A DNA stretch of 23,030 bases, taken from Natrialbaceae archaeon B1-Br10_E2g27. Lineage in GTDB: Archaea; Halobacteriota; Halobacteria; Halobacteriales; Natrialbaceae. Position numbers and translations under genes: made by a program. The DNA lies in contig LKMM01000007.1 in assembly GCA_001563885.1 (NCBI GenBank), positions 1 through 23,030 on the forward strand. Reading direction: 5' to 3'. Shown here piece after piece: positions 1 through 11,316 of this stretch. The notes beneath the pieces were generated by a model that saw nothing but the letters and a program-made list of their open reading frames with translations, searched no databases and was not told the origin of the DNA. Numbering within the stretch: position 1 is the stretch's first letter; each line of letters starts with the position of its first letter.

Positions 1-1
1 A

Positions 2-1150
2 CTAGGTGTCAGTGCTCATCATCGAGACTATTTCCGGGGGTGTCTCGCCTTCAAGCGGCGACTCCTGATAGTAGAAGTTCGGATCGACCATCTTCATCTC
101 GTATTTGTTCTTCCAGATCGGCGTCGTCGCCGGGGAAACAGGCGGGATTAGCCACGTCCAGTCGCCATAGACTGTTCGCCCCGCAGCCTTCTCACGGCGT
201 TCGAACGCTTCGAACTGCTCGGTGACGGTATGGTGGTCGACGATCATCACGCCTTCTGCATCGAAAGAGTGATGCACTGCTCGAGTGAGCGCAACGACGG
301 CTTCGTCCCGCCAGAGCGATTCGGGTTCGGAGGTATCGATTCCCAGTCGCTCGGCGACGGGCGCTAACATGTCGTATCGATCTTCGTCGGCGAAGTTTCG
401 AGCGCCGATTTCCGTCGCCAGATACCAGCCATTAAACGGTGCCGCCGGATACTGGATGCCGCCGATCTCGAGACACATATCCGAGACGGCAGGGACGTCA
501 TACCACTGGAGATCGAGGTCCGCGAACCACTCATATTTTGGGTGGGTGATCGGGACACGCCCAGTTGCTGACTCCGGCACCTCGAACAGTTTCGGGTCCC
601 GATCACCGATCTGGATGACGTGTGGCAGGAAATCAAACTCGGTCCGTGGGGGCTCCCAGCCACGCTCGAGACAGTAGTTTGTCAGTTCCACCTGGGCTGG
701 ATCACCGACGAACCCGTCGTCGGTCTCATAGCCTGCAAACCGCAGCAGTTGGTGGTTCCAGATTCGAACCTGGTCTTCGCCGCGGACTGCAGGTGGGAAA
801 ATCGTGATCGTCGGCTGGATCTTTCCACCGTTTCGGGCTTCCTCTAGATGCCTATTACACTCCTGGTGGACACCTGCGGCGTCATCGACATCCCGTCGAT
901 CCCGAACGACGAGTGTCTCCCAAAAGAGTCGACCAACACACCGCGGACTGTTTCGCCAGGCCATTCGCGCCCCGTGTTCTATCTCCTCGAACGTATGCTC
1001 GTAGTGGTCGTGAGCGCGAATTTCGTCTTCGATCTCCGAGAGCCGCGACTCGATTTCGTCTTCTTTCTCGAGTTCGGTATAACACTGTCTGATAAACGAC
1101 TCCGCGGCTTCGTAGAGACTCGTCCCAGACAATGGCTCAGTTCTATTCAT
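2..1150 (-). CDS. nos: Nitric oxide synthase, oxygenase domain only
   Basis: The 382-residue protein matches bacterial-type NO synthase oxygenase, a haem protein that oxidises L-arginine to citrulline and NO using a reduced pterin. Visible signatures are the haem-thiolate motif AWRNSPRCVGRLFW (Cys71), the substrate-pocket stretch AAPFNGWY followed by TEIGARN, VDHHT, and the C-terminal TWLIPPVSPATTPIW. Length is normal for a stand-alone oxygenase; there is no fused flavoprotein reductase and none in the window, so electrons must come from another protein. I chose the ATG at 1150. An upstream in-frame start at 1276 would add 42 residues without homology and run into the promoter region of the divergent peptidase gene. 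The stop is the TAG at 2-4, so the gene is complete. The family call is very secure; the physiological role in an archaeon is not known to me. Confidence 0.95.
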   Translation of the reverse strand: MNRTEPLSGTSLYEAAESFIRQCYTELEKEDEIESRLSEIEDEIRAHDHYEHTFEEIEHGARMAWRNSPRCVGRLFWETLVVRDRRDVDDAAGVHQECNRHLEEARNGGKIQPTITIFPPAVRGEDQVRIWNHQLLRFAGYETDDGFVGDPAQVELTNYCLERGWEPPRTEFDFLPHVIQIGDRDPKLFEVPESATGRVPITHPKYEWFADLDLQWYDVPAVSDMCLEIGGIQYPAAPFNGWYLATEIGARNFADEDRYDMLAPVAERLGIDTSEPESLWRDEAVVALTRAVHHSFDAEGVMIVDHHTVTEQFEAFERREKAAGRTVYGDWTWLIPPVSPATTPIWKNKYEMKMVDPNFYYQESPLEGETPPEIVSMMSTDT

Positions 1151-1285
1151 AGTTTCTAATTGTTCAGAATAATCATAACGGTGTTGGTTTAAACCTTGTG
1201 TTTGGCCAACAAGTAGTGTGGACATTCTCGAGGCCTCTGGGAGAGCGGATGTAACTTTACGGTGGGAACGCCTCAACTACGACGT
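1151..1285. promoter_or_regulatory. Divergent promoter region, nos / M24 peptidase
   Basis: This AT-richer gap separates two divergent genes. For nos (-), the palindrome GGTTTAAACC at 1186-1195 offers a TTTAAA box about 40 bases from the ATG. For the peptidase (+), GTAACTTTAC at about 1250-1259 lies 27-36 bases before the ATG at 1286, as expected for a nearly leaderless haloarchaeal transcript. Assignments rest on spacing and composition only. Confidence 0.4.
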
Positions 1286-2461
1286 ATGAACATCGACCCA
1301 GATCTCTCGTCGTTCGAGAGCCTCGAGAGTGACGGCTATCTGATCGACGACGACGCCACAGATCCCGACCAGCGGTATCTGTCGGGGTTTAGCGCTCCGG
1401 ATCCCTACCAGACACTCATCACCGGCGGTGAGATACACCTGCTCGTCTCGGGACTCGAGTACGGCCGTGCCTGTGCCGAGGCAAACGCCGATACGGTCAC
1501 CCGACGGTCGGCGTACGACTACCAGCAGCTGGTCGCAGAGTACGGCCGCTATGAGGGGACGATTCGGACGATTGTGGCATTTCTCGAGGATCACGAGATT
1601 GGGTCGATTACCGTCCCGCCGCGATTTCCGACGGGGACTGCCGATGGCCTCCGCGAGTGGGGCATTTCGGTAACTGTCGAAACGGACGGTATCGTCGCCG
1701 AAAGCCGGGCGATCAAAACCGAGTGGGAACGCGAACAGATCCAACGCACGCAGCGAGCAAACGAAGCAGCGATGGCGACCGCCGAAACGCTTCTGGCAGA
1801 CGCCGACGTCGACGACGGCGTGCTCGTCTATGATGGAGACCCACTGACGAGCGAACGCCTCAAAGCCGAAATCGAAGTGACACTCATCCGCCACGGCTGT
1901 GGGCTGGACGATACGATCGTCGCCTGCGGGGCCGATGCCGCAGATCCCCACGACCGCGGCAGCGGCCCGCTCGAGGCCGACGAGCTGATCGTCGTCGACA
2001 TCTTTCCGCGCAACAAGGAGACGGGCTACTTCGCGGACATGACCAGAACGTTCGCCCGTGGAGACCTTAGCGAGGAGGCCAGACGACGCTATCGGGTAAC
2101 GAACGAAGCGTACGAGGCTGCCCTCGAGGCCGTCAAACCGGGTGTAACCGGCAGTGAGGTCCACGACGCCGCCTGTGATGTCATCGAGGCCGCCGGCTAC
2201 GAGACGCTTCGAAGCGATCCACACACCGAAACTGGATTTATCCACAGTACCGGCCATGGCGTTGGACTGGCAATTCACGAAGAGCCAACGATCTCTCCAG
2301 CCGGGGGCGAACTCGAGCCCGGACACGTGCTCACGATCGAACCAGGGATTTACGACCCTGCTGTCGGCGGCGTCCGCATCGAGGATCTGGTCGTCGTCAC
2401 CGAGGATGGCTATGAGAACCTAACCGAGTATCGGGTCGGGCTCGAGCCGACCGCCGACTGA
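1286..2461 (+). CDS. M24 family metallopeptidase (Xaa-Pro aminopeptidase/dipeptidase type)
   Basis: The 391-residue protein has the two-part layout of Xaa-Pro peptidases: an N-terminal creatinase-like domain (roughly residues 1-140) and a C-terminal pita-bread catalytic domain. All five usual metal ligands can be seen: the Asp pair in VVDIFP and FADMTRTF, His in STGHGVG, and Glu in TIEPGIY and VRIEDLV. It probably removes N-terminal residues before proline or splits X-Pro dipeptides in the cytoplasm during peptide turnover. There is no signal peptide. The ATG at 1286 was chosen over an in-frame GTG at 1262 because a TATA-like element sits about 30 bases before it. It diverges from nos and converges on the FAD oxidoreductase with a 16-base gap. 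Which Xaa-Pro subfamily it belongs to cannot be settled by eye. Confidence 0.9.
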   Translation: MNIDPDLSSFESLESDGYLIDDDATDPDQRYLSGFSAPDPYQTLITGGEIHLLVSGLEYGRACAEANADTVTRRSAYDYQQLVAEYGRYEGTIRTIVAFLEDHEIGSITVPPRFPTGTADGLREWGISVTVETDGIVAESRAIKTEWEREQIQRTQRANEAAMATAETLLADADVDDGVLVYDGDPLTSERLKAEIEVTLIRHGCGLDDTIVACGADAADPHDRGSGPLEADELIVVDIFPRNKETGYFADMTRTFARGDLSEEARRRYRVTNEAYEAALEAVKPGVTGSEVHDAACDVIEAAGYETLRSDPHTETGFIHSTGHGVGLAIHEEPTISPAGGELEPGHVLTIEPGIYDPAVGGVRIEDLVVVTEDGYENLTEYRVGLEPTAD

Positions 2462-2477
2462 CGGCCCACGGGACGGA

Positions 2478-3518
2478 TCACTGGCGTTCGGAGATGATTC
2501 GGTTACCACCCTCGAGGCCGGTTCGAATCGCGGCGTGGAGTCGGGGTTCGCCGGTGATCCAGTCACCGAGACAGTAGAGTCCGTCGCCTTCGGCTCGTTC
2601 GAGTGGCGCTCGGTCGACACCGGCTTCGGGCAGTGCGAGCCGCCAACCCTGGTGGTCGGTCCAGTCTGGGTCGGTGAGTCGGTCCTCGCCGACCACCGAA
2701 GCCGTGAGGGTAGCCAGTTCCTCGAGATTTCTCTCGGCGGGTTCTGCGTAGCGTTCGACGGACCACTCGTGGTTGGCCTGGACGACCAGTAGGCTCTCAC
2801 CCGCTGGAACGTGTCCGGCTTTACACTCTTCGCGGGCGATCCAGCCAACCTCGTGATCTTTGTCGGTGTTGACGAGCGCGTAGTAGGGCCGATCGAGCTC
2901 GAACGGATAGTGGAAGATTCCCGTCCAGATCGTCCGGTAGGGGACAGCCTGGACGGCCTCGAGGAGGTCGTCTCGAACGGCTGTGTTCCAGTCAGCCGTC
3001 TCGAGCAAGGTGGCCGTCTGCGGTGCAGGTGGGTTCATGATGAGTACGTCGAACGGCCCCCAGTGGCCGCCATCGGTATCCTCGAGCTCCCATGCCTCGC
3101 CAGATCTGGTGATCGTCTCGACGCGCGTTCGACGATGGATCTCTGCGTCCGTTCGTGCGAACAGTCGCTTTGCGATCTGTGTCAGCCCCTGTCGGTAGGT
3201 CCACTTGTGTTCGTCGGCCTCACGGCCTTCGGAAACGGTTCCCTCGCGGTCGAACGTCCAGACTGGTGCTTCGATGTCGACTAACCCGTCGGTCTCTATG
3301 GTTTCAGTTAGCAGGGATACGACGCGCTCGTCGTCCGATTTGACGTAGTTTGCGCCGTAATCGTAGACGAGATCGTCGCGACGTCTGGTTGCCGCTCGCC
3401 CACAGAGGCCGCCGGATTTCTCGAGGACGGTCAACGTTGCGGGCTCGTCAGCCGACGCGATTGCGAACGCGGCTGCTGCAGCCCCTACGCCAGCACCGAC
3501 GACTCCGATGCGTTTCAT
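2478..3518 (-). CDS. FAD-dependent NAD(P)/FAD oxidoreductase, amine oxidase/renalase-like
   Basis: The 346-residue protein opens with a dinucleotide-binding Rossmann motif, IGVVGAGVGAAAAAFAI, then a Glu for the ribose (VLEKSGGLCGRAATR). It closes with a second FAD contact, YCLGDWITGEPRLHAAIRTG. The order GG-x-x-GR-A plus YDYGANY is typical of the flavin amine oxidase/renalase group. Substrate unknown. The ATG at 3518 is preferred to an upstream one at 3554 because the Rossmann strand begins right after it and a TATTTTA box lies about 25-31 bases upstream. It lies 48 bases downstream of the histidine kinase on the same strand, but its own promoter suggests separate transcription. No membrane segment or Tat signal is seen, so it is likely cytoplasmic. 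Confidence 0.82.
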   Translation of the reverse strand: MKRIGVVGAGVGAAAAAFAIASADEPATLTVLEKSGGLCGRAATRRRDDLVYDYGANYVKSDDERVVSLLTETIETDGLVDIEAPVWTFDREGTVSEGREADEHKWTYRQGLTQIAKRLFARTDAEIHRRTRVETITRSGEAWELEDTDGGHWGPFDVLIMNPPAPQTATLLETADWNTAVRDDLLEAVQAVPYRTIWTGIFHYPFELDRPYYALVNTDKDHEVGWIAREECKAGHVPAGESLLVVQANHEWSVERYAEPAERNLEELATLTASVVGEDRLTDPDWTDHQGWRLALPEAGVDRAPLERAEGDGLYCLGDWITGEPRLHAAIRTGLEGGNRIISERQ

Positions 3519-3542
3519 ACCGTACTCTCCGGGCCGGTCCGT

Positions 3543-3549
3543 AAAATAG
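3543..3549 (-). promoter_or_regulatory. TATA-like box of the FAD oxidoreductase
   Basis: Read on the minus strand the element is TATTTTA, in a GC-rich background, 25-31 bases upstream of the ATG at 3518. This is the expected position for a leaderless haloarchaeal transcript. Confidence 0.45.
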
Positions 3550-3566
3550 CCCACGTCGGTGTGTGG

Positions 3567-5465
3567 CTATGAGTCCGCAGTCGAGATCCGTAACTCGAGG
3601 CCACCGCTTTCGCTTTCGGCTGCGGTGATCGACCAGCCGTGTGCGTCGACGGCCTCAGCAACGATGGCCAGACCGAAACCAGTTCCGTCGTCGCGAGTAC
3701 TGTAGCCTGATTGAAAGATTTGTTGGCGTTTCTCGGCGGGGATACCTGCTCCGTCATCTGCGATGGCAAAGCCATCACCCGTCCGAGCGATTCTCACCGT
3801 CGCATCCGGCCCGACGTGTTCACGAGCGTTTCTGAACGCGTTCTCGAATAACACTGCGAGTCTGTCGGGGTCGGCCTCGACGGTCGGTAACGGACCATCG
3901 CAGACGACTTCGAGATCCGGATCGACTGTCCGGTGGGCGTTGGCGACGACATCTTGTAACTCAACTTGTTCGGTCTCAGTCAGGCGTGTACCGGTCCGTG
4001 CGAGACTGAGGACGTTTTCGATCAGTTCGTCCATCCGCTCGAGTGCCCACCCGATTTCCTCGACGTGGTCGTCGGGTTCCTCTGGTCCGGCCTCGAGCAT
4101 GCCTAAATGTCCGCGCGCGAGCGTCAACGGATTCCTGAGATCGTGGGAGACGGTTTCGGCAAAGCGCTCTAGCCGTTCGTTCTGGCGCTCGAGGGTTCGT
4201 TCGTGTTGTTTCTGGTCGGTGATATCTGTATAGATGCCATACTCGTGGACCTCGTCGCCGGCTCTGGTCGCAAAGCCTCGAAAGAGGAAATCCCGGCGGC
4301 CGTCTGCGGTAATTCGTTCGACTTCGGCCGTTACGACGTCGGTAAGTCCGACGGTTGCGTAGATATCGATCGGATCGTCCTCCTCGGGGACGATATGTGA
4401 TTCGAGTGAATCGCCGACGATTTCTGATCGGTCGTAGCCGAAGATTGCTTCGAACGCCGGGTTGACGTCGACGACGCGACCGTCCTCGGTTCGGGTGTTT
4501 CGGACGACTGCATCCGGGACGCTTTCGAACAGCGAATCGAACTGATTGCGCTCGTCGTGAAGTGCCTTGATCGCCTCGATTCGACCGACGGTCGAGGAAA
4601 CCAGCGAGCGAAGGAATTCGACGAACTGTATGGCGACCGAATTAAACGCGTTGGGGTCGGTCGAGATTGCCGTCAACACGCCGCCTGATTCGACCGGGAC
4701 TGCAAGGACAGACCGAACCGACGCGATGGGCTCGGCAGCGTTTTTGGCGTAGGTAGTTGGGTCGACGACGGTCGTTTGTTCGACTCGGTTTGCTTGCCCG
4801 GCGATTCCATTAAAAATCGGATCGTCGATATGTGTTCGGTCGAATCCGGAGACCGAAACCGCGACGGCGTCGAAATTCCCCGAGACGCGGGTTGTCATCG
4901 GCGTCTCCTGTTCGACGAACATCGCGCTTGCATCGGGTGTGAGCCACCGATCGATGATATCTACCGCTAGCTGGTAGGTCTCTTTTGCCGACCGGCAGGC
5001 TTCGAACTCACCGACGACATCGGTCAGCGTCTCGAGTGAAGGGGCTCGCTCGAGGCGACGGCCGGTAACCCGCTCGAGTTGCTCACGTAATCGGTCGATC
5101 GAAGCGGGATGGTCCTTACAGACGTAGCCATCGATACCTGCAGCGAGGGCATCGGTCGCCACTCGCTCGCTACCCTCGTCGGTGAACAAAACGAGTGGGA
5201 TGTCGACGTCGTCATTGTGGAGGTCGCCGGTGAAAGCGATCGCATCTGTTTCCCCGAGCGGGTATTCGGTGATGAGTGCAGCATACTCTTCGGTAGTGGA
5301 CGACGCGATACGGTCTCTGGCGTCGCTTGGGCTCTCGGCAGTTTCGACCGTTACCCCAGCCAGTGTCGCGTCAATCGTGGTCGCTACCTGCCGTCGATCC
5401 TCGGCGTTGGAGTCGAGATAGAGGATGGCGACTGGAGACTGTACATGTTGACCGAGACGATCCAT
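3567..5465 (-). CDS. Sensor histidine kinase with degenerate receiver, GAF and PAS domains
   Basis: The 632-residue soluble kinase reads, in order: receiver-like domain (about 11-133), GAF-like domain (about 150-300), PAS/PAC domain (about 308-420), a short coiled coil, HisKA with SHDLRNPLTLA (phospho-acceptor His441), and a HATPase domain with the N box near Asn542, DDGAGIP near 570-576 and GTGFGLAI near 594-601. There are no transmembrane helices, so it probably senses a cytoplasmic signal. In the receiver the Thr (95) and Lys (117) of the active site remain, but the usual phospho-acceptor Asp appears to be Glu67 (ITEYPL) and the N-terminal acidic cluster is reduced to Asp18. No output regulator gene is next to it, which is common for haloarchaeal kinases. 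The start is the ATG at 5465. Confidence 0.9.
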   Translation of the reverse strand: MDRLGQHVQSPVAILYLDSNAEDRRQVATTIDATLAGVTVETAESPSDARDRIASSTTEEYAALITEYPLGETDAIAFTGDLHNDDVDIPLVLFTDEGSERVATDALAAGIDGYVCKDHPASIDRLREQLERVTGRRLERAPSLETLTDVVGEFEACRSAKETYQLAVDIIDRWLTPDASAMFVEQETPMTTRVSGNFDAVAVSVSGFDRTHIDDPIFNGIAGQANRVEQTTVVDPTTYAKNAAEPIASVRSVLAVPVESGGVLTAISTDPNAFNSVAIQFVEFLRSLVSSTVGRIEAIKALHDERNQFDSLFESVPDAVVRNTRTEDGRVVDVNPAFEAIFGYDRSEIVGDSLESHIVPEEDDPIDIYATVGLTDVVTAEVERITADGRRDFLFRGFATRAGDEVHEYGIYTDITDQKQHERTLERQNERLERFAETVSHDLRNPLTLARGHLGMLEAGPEEPDDHVEEIGWALERMDELIENVLSLARTGTRLTETEQVELQDVVANAHRTVDPDLEVVCDGPLPTVEADPDRLAVLFENAFRNAREHVGPDATVRIARTGDGFAIADDGAGIPAEKRQQIFQSGYSTRDDGTGFGLAIVAEAVDAHGWSITAAESESGGLELRISTADS

Positions 5466-5477
5466 CTATTCCGTTCG

Positions 5478-5504
5478 TATAATATATCAATGGGCGTATA
5501 AATG
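5478..5504 (-). promoter_or_regulatory. AT-rich promoter element of the histidine kinase
   Basis: On the minus strand this stretch reads TTTATACG and then TATATTATAC, two possible TATA boxes centred about 20 and 35 bases upstream of the ATG at 5465. The rest of the gap to carB (up to 5673) contains no gene. Confidence 0.4.
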
Positions 5505-5637
5505 ATTTGGGTATTCCGGTGCCGATTGCGGTATGAGCGTCGGCGTTTCGACTGAGAGGCGATCGTACTGGAGTCGGCACCCAGTAGATATTCGAATATC
5601 GAAATGCCGTTTCGAGATTCGTACTGTTTCGTGGGGC

Positions 5638-5645
5638 TTATTACG
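5638..5645 (+). promoter_or_regulatory. TATA-like box of carB
   Basis: CTTATTAC is the only AT-rich element at a sensible distance, about 30-36 bases before the carB ATG at 5674. It implies a leader of only a few bases. Confidence 0.35.
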
Positions 5646-5673
5646 ATGTACGAACTCCGGACGAACAAGACCA

Positions 5674-8860
<3,187 letters not shown>

Positions 8861-8862
<2 letters not shown>

Positions 8863-8884
8863 CGCCCGACGCGGGAAGCGTTTT
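8861..8884 (+). terminator. Hairpin plus T-run after carB
   Basis: The stop codon runs into AACGC (8861-8865), which pairs with GCGTT (8878-8882), with an inner CCG/CGG stem and a short bulge. TTTT at 8881-8884 follows. It looks like a weak intrinsic terminator, but archaeal termination depends mainly on the T-run. Confidence 0.35.
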
Positions 8885-8908
8885 GTATTGGCGATCCGAA
8901 CGGTGTGT

Positions 8909-10369
8909 ATGACCGTCCCAGCCGGGGAACGGTTCACGGCGGTGTATCGCCGGCTCAGCCTCGAGCAGCGACGCGAACTCGTCGCCGACCTCTGGGATGT
9001 GTGTGGCTGGGAGACTGACCTGGAGGGTGAGCTCGTGGTCGCTCGCCGGGACGAAGCCGTTCGGCGGATCGACGTCGACACAGATGATGCTGCAGTCGCG
9101 GCCCTCAGTATCAGGCCCGACGGTGAGTGTACGCATCTCGACTTTGAGGCGTTGGGGAATCGACTGCTGTACGGAACCGATCGCTCGAGTGCCGACCGGG
9201 TAACCCGGGAGCATTTCGAGGCCGATCTGACCGACCTACTGGCAGACCGAGTTCGGGATGTGCCTGGCCAGGGTGTCGACGGCTCTACACTCGAGGGACA
9301 GACGGCCGAAGGCGAAGACGCTTCACTCGAGGAACAGACGGCCGAAGGCGAAGACGCTTCACTCGAGGGACAGACGGCCGAAGGCGACGGCTCTACACTC
9401 GAGGGACAGACAGATGAGGGTACTCACTCACCCGATCGAGCCGCCATGTCTCCCTCGAGTGGGTCACCCGACCGAACTGCTACGTCTCCCTCGAGTGAGT
9501 GGAGTAGAGACGGAAGTCCCGTTCGCTCGAGTCGCCTGTTGGTTGCCATCCTGTTCGTTGGACTCGGCCTCGGTGTGGTTGCACTCACACTCGGTGTTGG
9601 TGGCTTTGGACCGGTTGCAGAGTCAGAAAGCGAGGCCACTGCTCCCGACGCTACCGAACCGGCGAGTGCCGAACGCGACCGCACAATCCTCGAGGACAAC
9701 GGCGATATGACGGGGCCGCCGCCGGGAGTTTCCGAGGACGAAATCGACGATATCGACCAGCTTGCGGCCGCCCATACCGCTGTCGTCGATCAAATCGACT
9801 CACAGACCCTCTCGCTGTCGGCAGAAGGGTCAGACGTCGCAATGCCATCGGCGTTCCCGGACGCCGGCAACCTCGAGTACAGCATCGAAGACGGGACCTA
9901 TCACGTCAGACAGGACGTCCCCACGATGGACCAACAGCCCCCACAGGATATCGAGTACTTCGCCGAAGGCGACCAGGAGTATCTCCTGATCGAGTACGGC
10001 CAGGAGCCGTTGTACGACCGACGTCAGCCATCGGCCGAGCCAAACGCCAGTGCCAGAAGCGCAGAAATTGGTGCTGACCTCCTCACTGCGACGCTCCCTG
10101 AAGGAGAAGCCACGACGACACGGACCACCGTCGACGGCATCGATGGCTACGAACTCACGACGACGACCCCGCCACCGGATGTCGACACCGACGACTACCG
10201 AGCGAGTGCGTTCGTTACCGAAAGCGGCGTCGTCCTCGAGGTGACGGTCACCTACACCTACGACCGGATCGGCGAGGAAGTCAGCGTGGAACTGACCTAC
10301 GAGGACATCGGCGAGACGACCGTCACGCGGCCGCCGTGGTATGAGGACGCTCGAGTCGCAACCGGCTAA
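8909..10369 (+). CDS. Haloarchaeal membrane protein: cytoplasmic domain, tandem repeats, one TM helix, external domain
   Basis: The 486-residue protein is modular. Residues 1-115 form a soluble domain (ELVADLWDVCGWETDLEG...VVARR) that faintly resembles a degenerate Mrr-type nuclease fold. I see no convincing catalytic triad, so no activity is claimed. Residues 128-171 are 12-residue repeats of the type LEGQTAEGEDAS, followed by two SPDRxAxSPSS repeats (174-195). A single transmembrane helix spans about 210-233, preceded by arginines, so the N-terminus should be inside. Residues 270-486 form an acidic external domain ending in a beta-rich part (YRASAFVTESGVVLEVTVTYTY) like that of haloarchaeal surface lipoproteins of the DUF7537 type; that resemblance is from memory. 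The ATG at 8909 is preferred to a TTG at 8888. It follows carB by 46 bases and a possible terminator. Function unknown. Confidence 0.8.
   Translation: MTVPAGERFTAVYRRLSLEQRRELVADLWDVCGWETDLEGELVVARRDEAVRRIDVDTDDAAVAALSIRPDGECTHLDFEALGNRLLYGTDRSSADRVTREHFEADLTDLLADRVRDVPGQGVDGSTLEGQTAEGEDASLEEQTAEGEDASLEGQTAEGDGSTLEGQTDEGTHSPDRAAMSPSSGSPDRTATSPSSEWSRDGSPVRSSRLLVAILFVGLGLGVVALTLGVGGFGPVAESESEATAPDATEPASAERDRTILEDNGDMTGPPPGVSEDEIDDIDQLAAAHTAVVDQIDSQTLSLSAEGSDVAMPSAFPDAGNLEYSIEDGTYHVRQDVPTMDQQPPQDIEYFAEGDQEYLLIEYGQEPLYDRRQPSAEPNASARSAEIGADLLTATLPEGEATTTRTTVDGIDGYELTTTTPPPDVDTDDYRASAFVTESGVVLEVTVTYTYDRIGEEVSVELTYEDIGETTVTRPPWYEDARVATG
9290..9433 (+). repeat. 36-bp tandem repeat inside the membrane protein gene
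   Basis: Four 36-base units start at 9290, 9326, 9362 and 9398, each beginning CTCGAGG and encoding LEGQTAEG followed by four variable residues. The first three are nearly identical in DNA; the fourth is diverged at its end. The period is a multiple of three, so copy-number change would keep the frame. Confidence 0.9.
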
Positions 10370-10422
10370 GAGTTGACACTCGAGTGAGTATTACGGGCGG
10401 TTTCAAGCCAATGGAGCCCAAA

Positions 10423-10427
10423 TAGGA
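10423..10427 (+). promoter_or_regulatory. Shine-Dalgarno site of the TraB-family gene
   Basis: AGGAG lies four bases before the ATG at 10432 and supports that start. It implies a leadered transcript, perhaps from a weak box near 10387-10393 (GTATTAC). Confidence 0.5.
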
Positions 10428-10431
10428 GTCT

Positions 10432-11247
10432 ATGTCCGGATCGATCACCTTCGTCCCCAGCGTTCACTTCTCGCCGACTCACCGCCGTCGTGTTCGAACG
10501 ACGATCCGGGAAGAAGAACCCGACATCGTCGCGGTCGAACTCGACGAGAAACGCTTCGACCGCCTCGAGCGGGCCCCTCACCGCGATCCGTTCGAACTCG
10601 CCCGTGAGATGCCGTTGCCGGCTGCAGCAACCTACCAGTTGCTATGGACGATCCAACGGACGGTAATCAAACTGTACGGGCTCGATCCGGAGACGACGGA
10701 TATGGAAACTGCAATCGAGACCGCAGCCGAACTCGAGACGACGGTGGCGTTGATCGACGATCCGATCGACGAGACCGTTTCCGCGCTCACGGATCGAGTC
10801 GGCATCGAGACGCTTCCGAAGCTCCTGATGCGTGCCCAGTCGATGGGACCGGCCGACCATGCACAGGCGATGGAGCTGATGACCCAATCGTTTTCGGAGG
10901 TGAGACACGGCGACGATGTCGAACCGGCAATCGAGCAGATGCGAACGCTGTTGCCCGAGGTCGCCGAAGTATTCATCGACCAGCGTGATCGATCGATGGC
11001 TCGACGACTGCACGCCCTTTGTCAGGATGGGTATGACGTCGTCGCCGTCATCGGCGCGGGCCACCACACCGGCATCCTCCGTCACCTCGAGGACCTCAAA
11101 GCGCACGACAACGGTTCGGAGGAAACCGATGGACAACCCAGTGAGGACGGTGTCGATGTCGTCCACGAGGGGACGATCAGCGACGAGGAGGTAACCGTTC
11201 CCGTCCGGTACCCATCCCGGCGTGTCACGCGGATCCCGATCGAGTAA
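10432..11247 (+). CDS. TraB/PrgY family protein, short soluble form
   Basis: The 271-residue protein has the hallmarks of the TraB/PrgY (GumN-like) family: VPSVHFSP near the N-terminus, then PDIVAVELDEKRFDRL. A helical middle contains LLPEVAEVFIDQRDRSMARRL, and VVAVIGAGHHTGI is near residues 201-213. The conserved His and Glu residues fit the idea that these proteins are metal-dependent hydrolases or peptidase inhibitors; the true activity is unsettled. Many archaeal relatives are longer and carry several C-terminal membrane helices. Here the family domain is followed only by an acidic hydrophilic tail (about 222-271), so the product should be cytoplasmic. It sits between the membrane protein and folCP, 69 bases before folCP, all on the plus strand. 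Family assignment is good, function open. Confidence 0.85.
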   Translation: MSGSITFVPSVHFSPTHRRRVRTTIREEEPDIVAVELDEKRFDRLERAPHRDPFELAREMPLPAAATYQLLWTIQRTVIKLYGLDPETTDMETAIETAAELETTVALIDDPIDETVSALTDRVGIETLPKLLMRAQSMGPADHAQAMELMTQSFSEVRHGDDVEPAIEQMRTLLPEVAEVFIDQRDRSMARRLHALCQDGYDVVAVIGAGHHTGILRHLEDLKAHDNGSEETDGQPSEDGVDVVHEGTISDEEVTVPVRYPSRRVTRIPIE

Positions 11248-11316
11248 GACGACAGGAACGATCGGCGGTGGACGCCACTCCGACACCCTAAAGCGCCCGG
11301 ACTCTGTGGTTCGGAT

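Noticed and set aside
1151..1276. N-terminal extension of NOS to a start at 1276
   Set aside because: The extra 42 residues have no NOS similarity and would cover the divergent promoter region.
1277..2326. Long antisense open frame (349 codons) across the M24 peptidase gene
   Set aside because: It is the mirror of a real GC-rich gene with all five metal ligands on the plus strand; the antisense product has no recognisable motif. The same applies to antisense frames at 11325-12050, 13023-13736 and 14461-15093.
5533..5673. Extended start of CarB
   Set aside because: The added 47 residues are unlike CarB and include the likely TATA box; the ATG at 5674 directly precedes the conserved N-terminus.
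8909..9253. Active Mrr-type restriction endonuclease
   Set aside because: The resemblance is limited to a few N-terminal residues; no D/E-X-K catalytic pattern could be placed with confidence.
9290..9433. CRISPR array
   Set aside because: The units are contiguous in-frame coding repeats with no spacers and no cas genes nearby.
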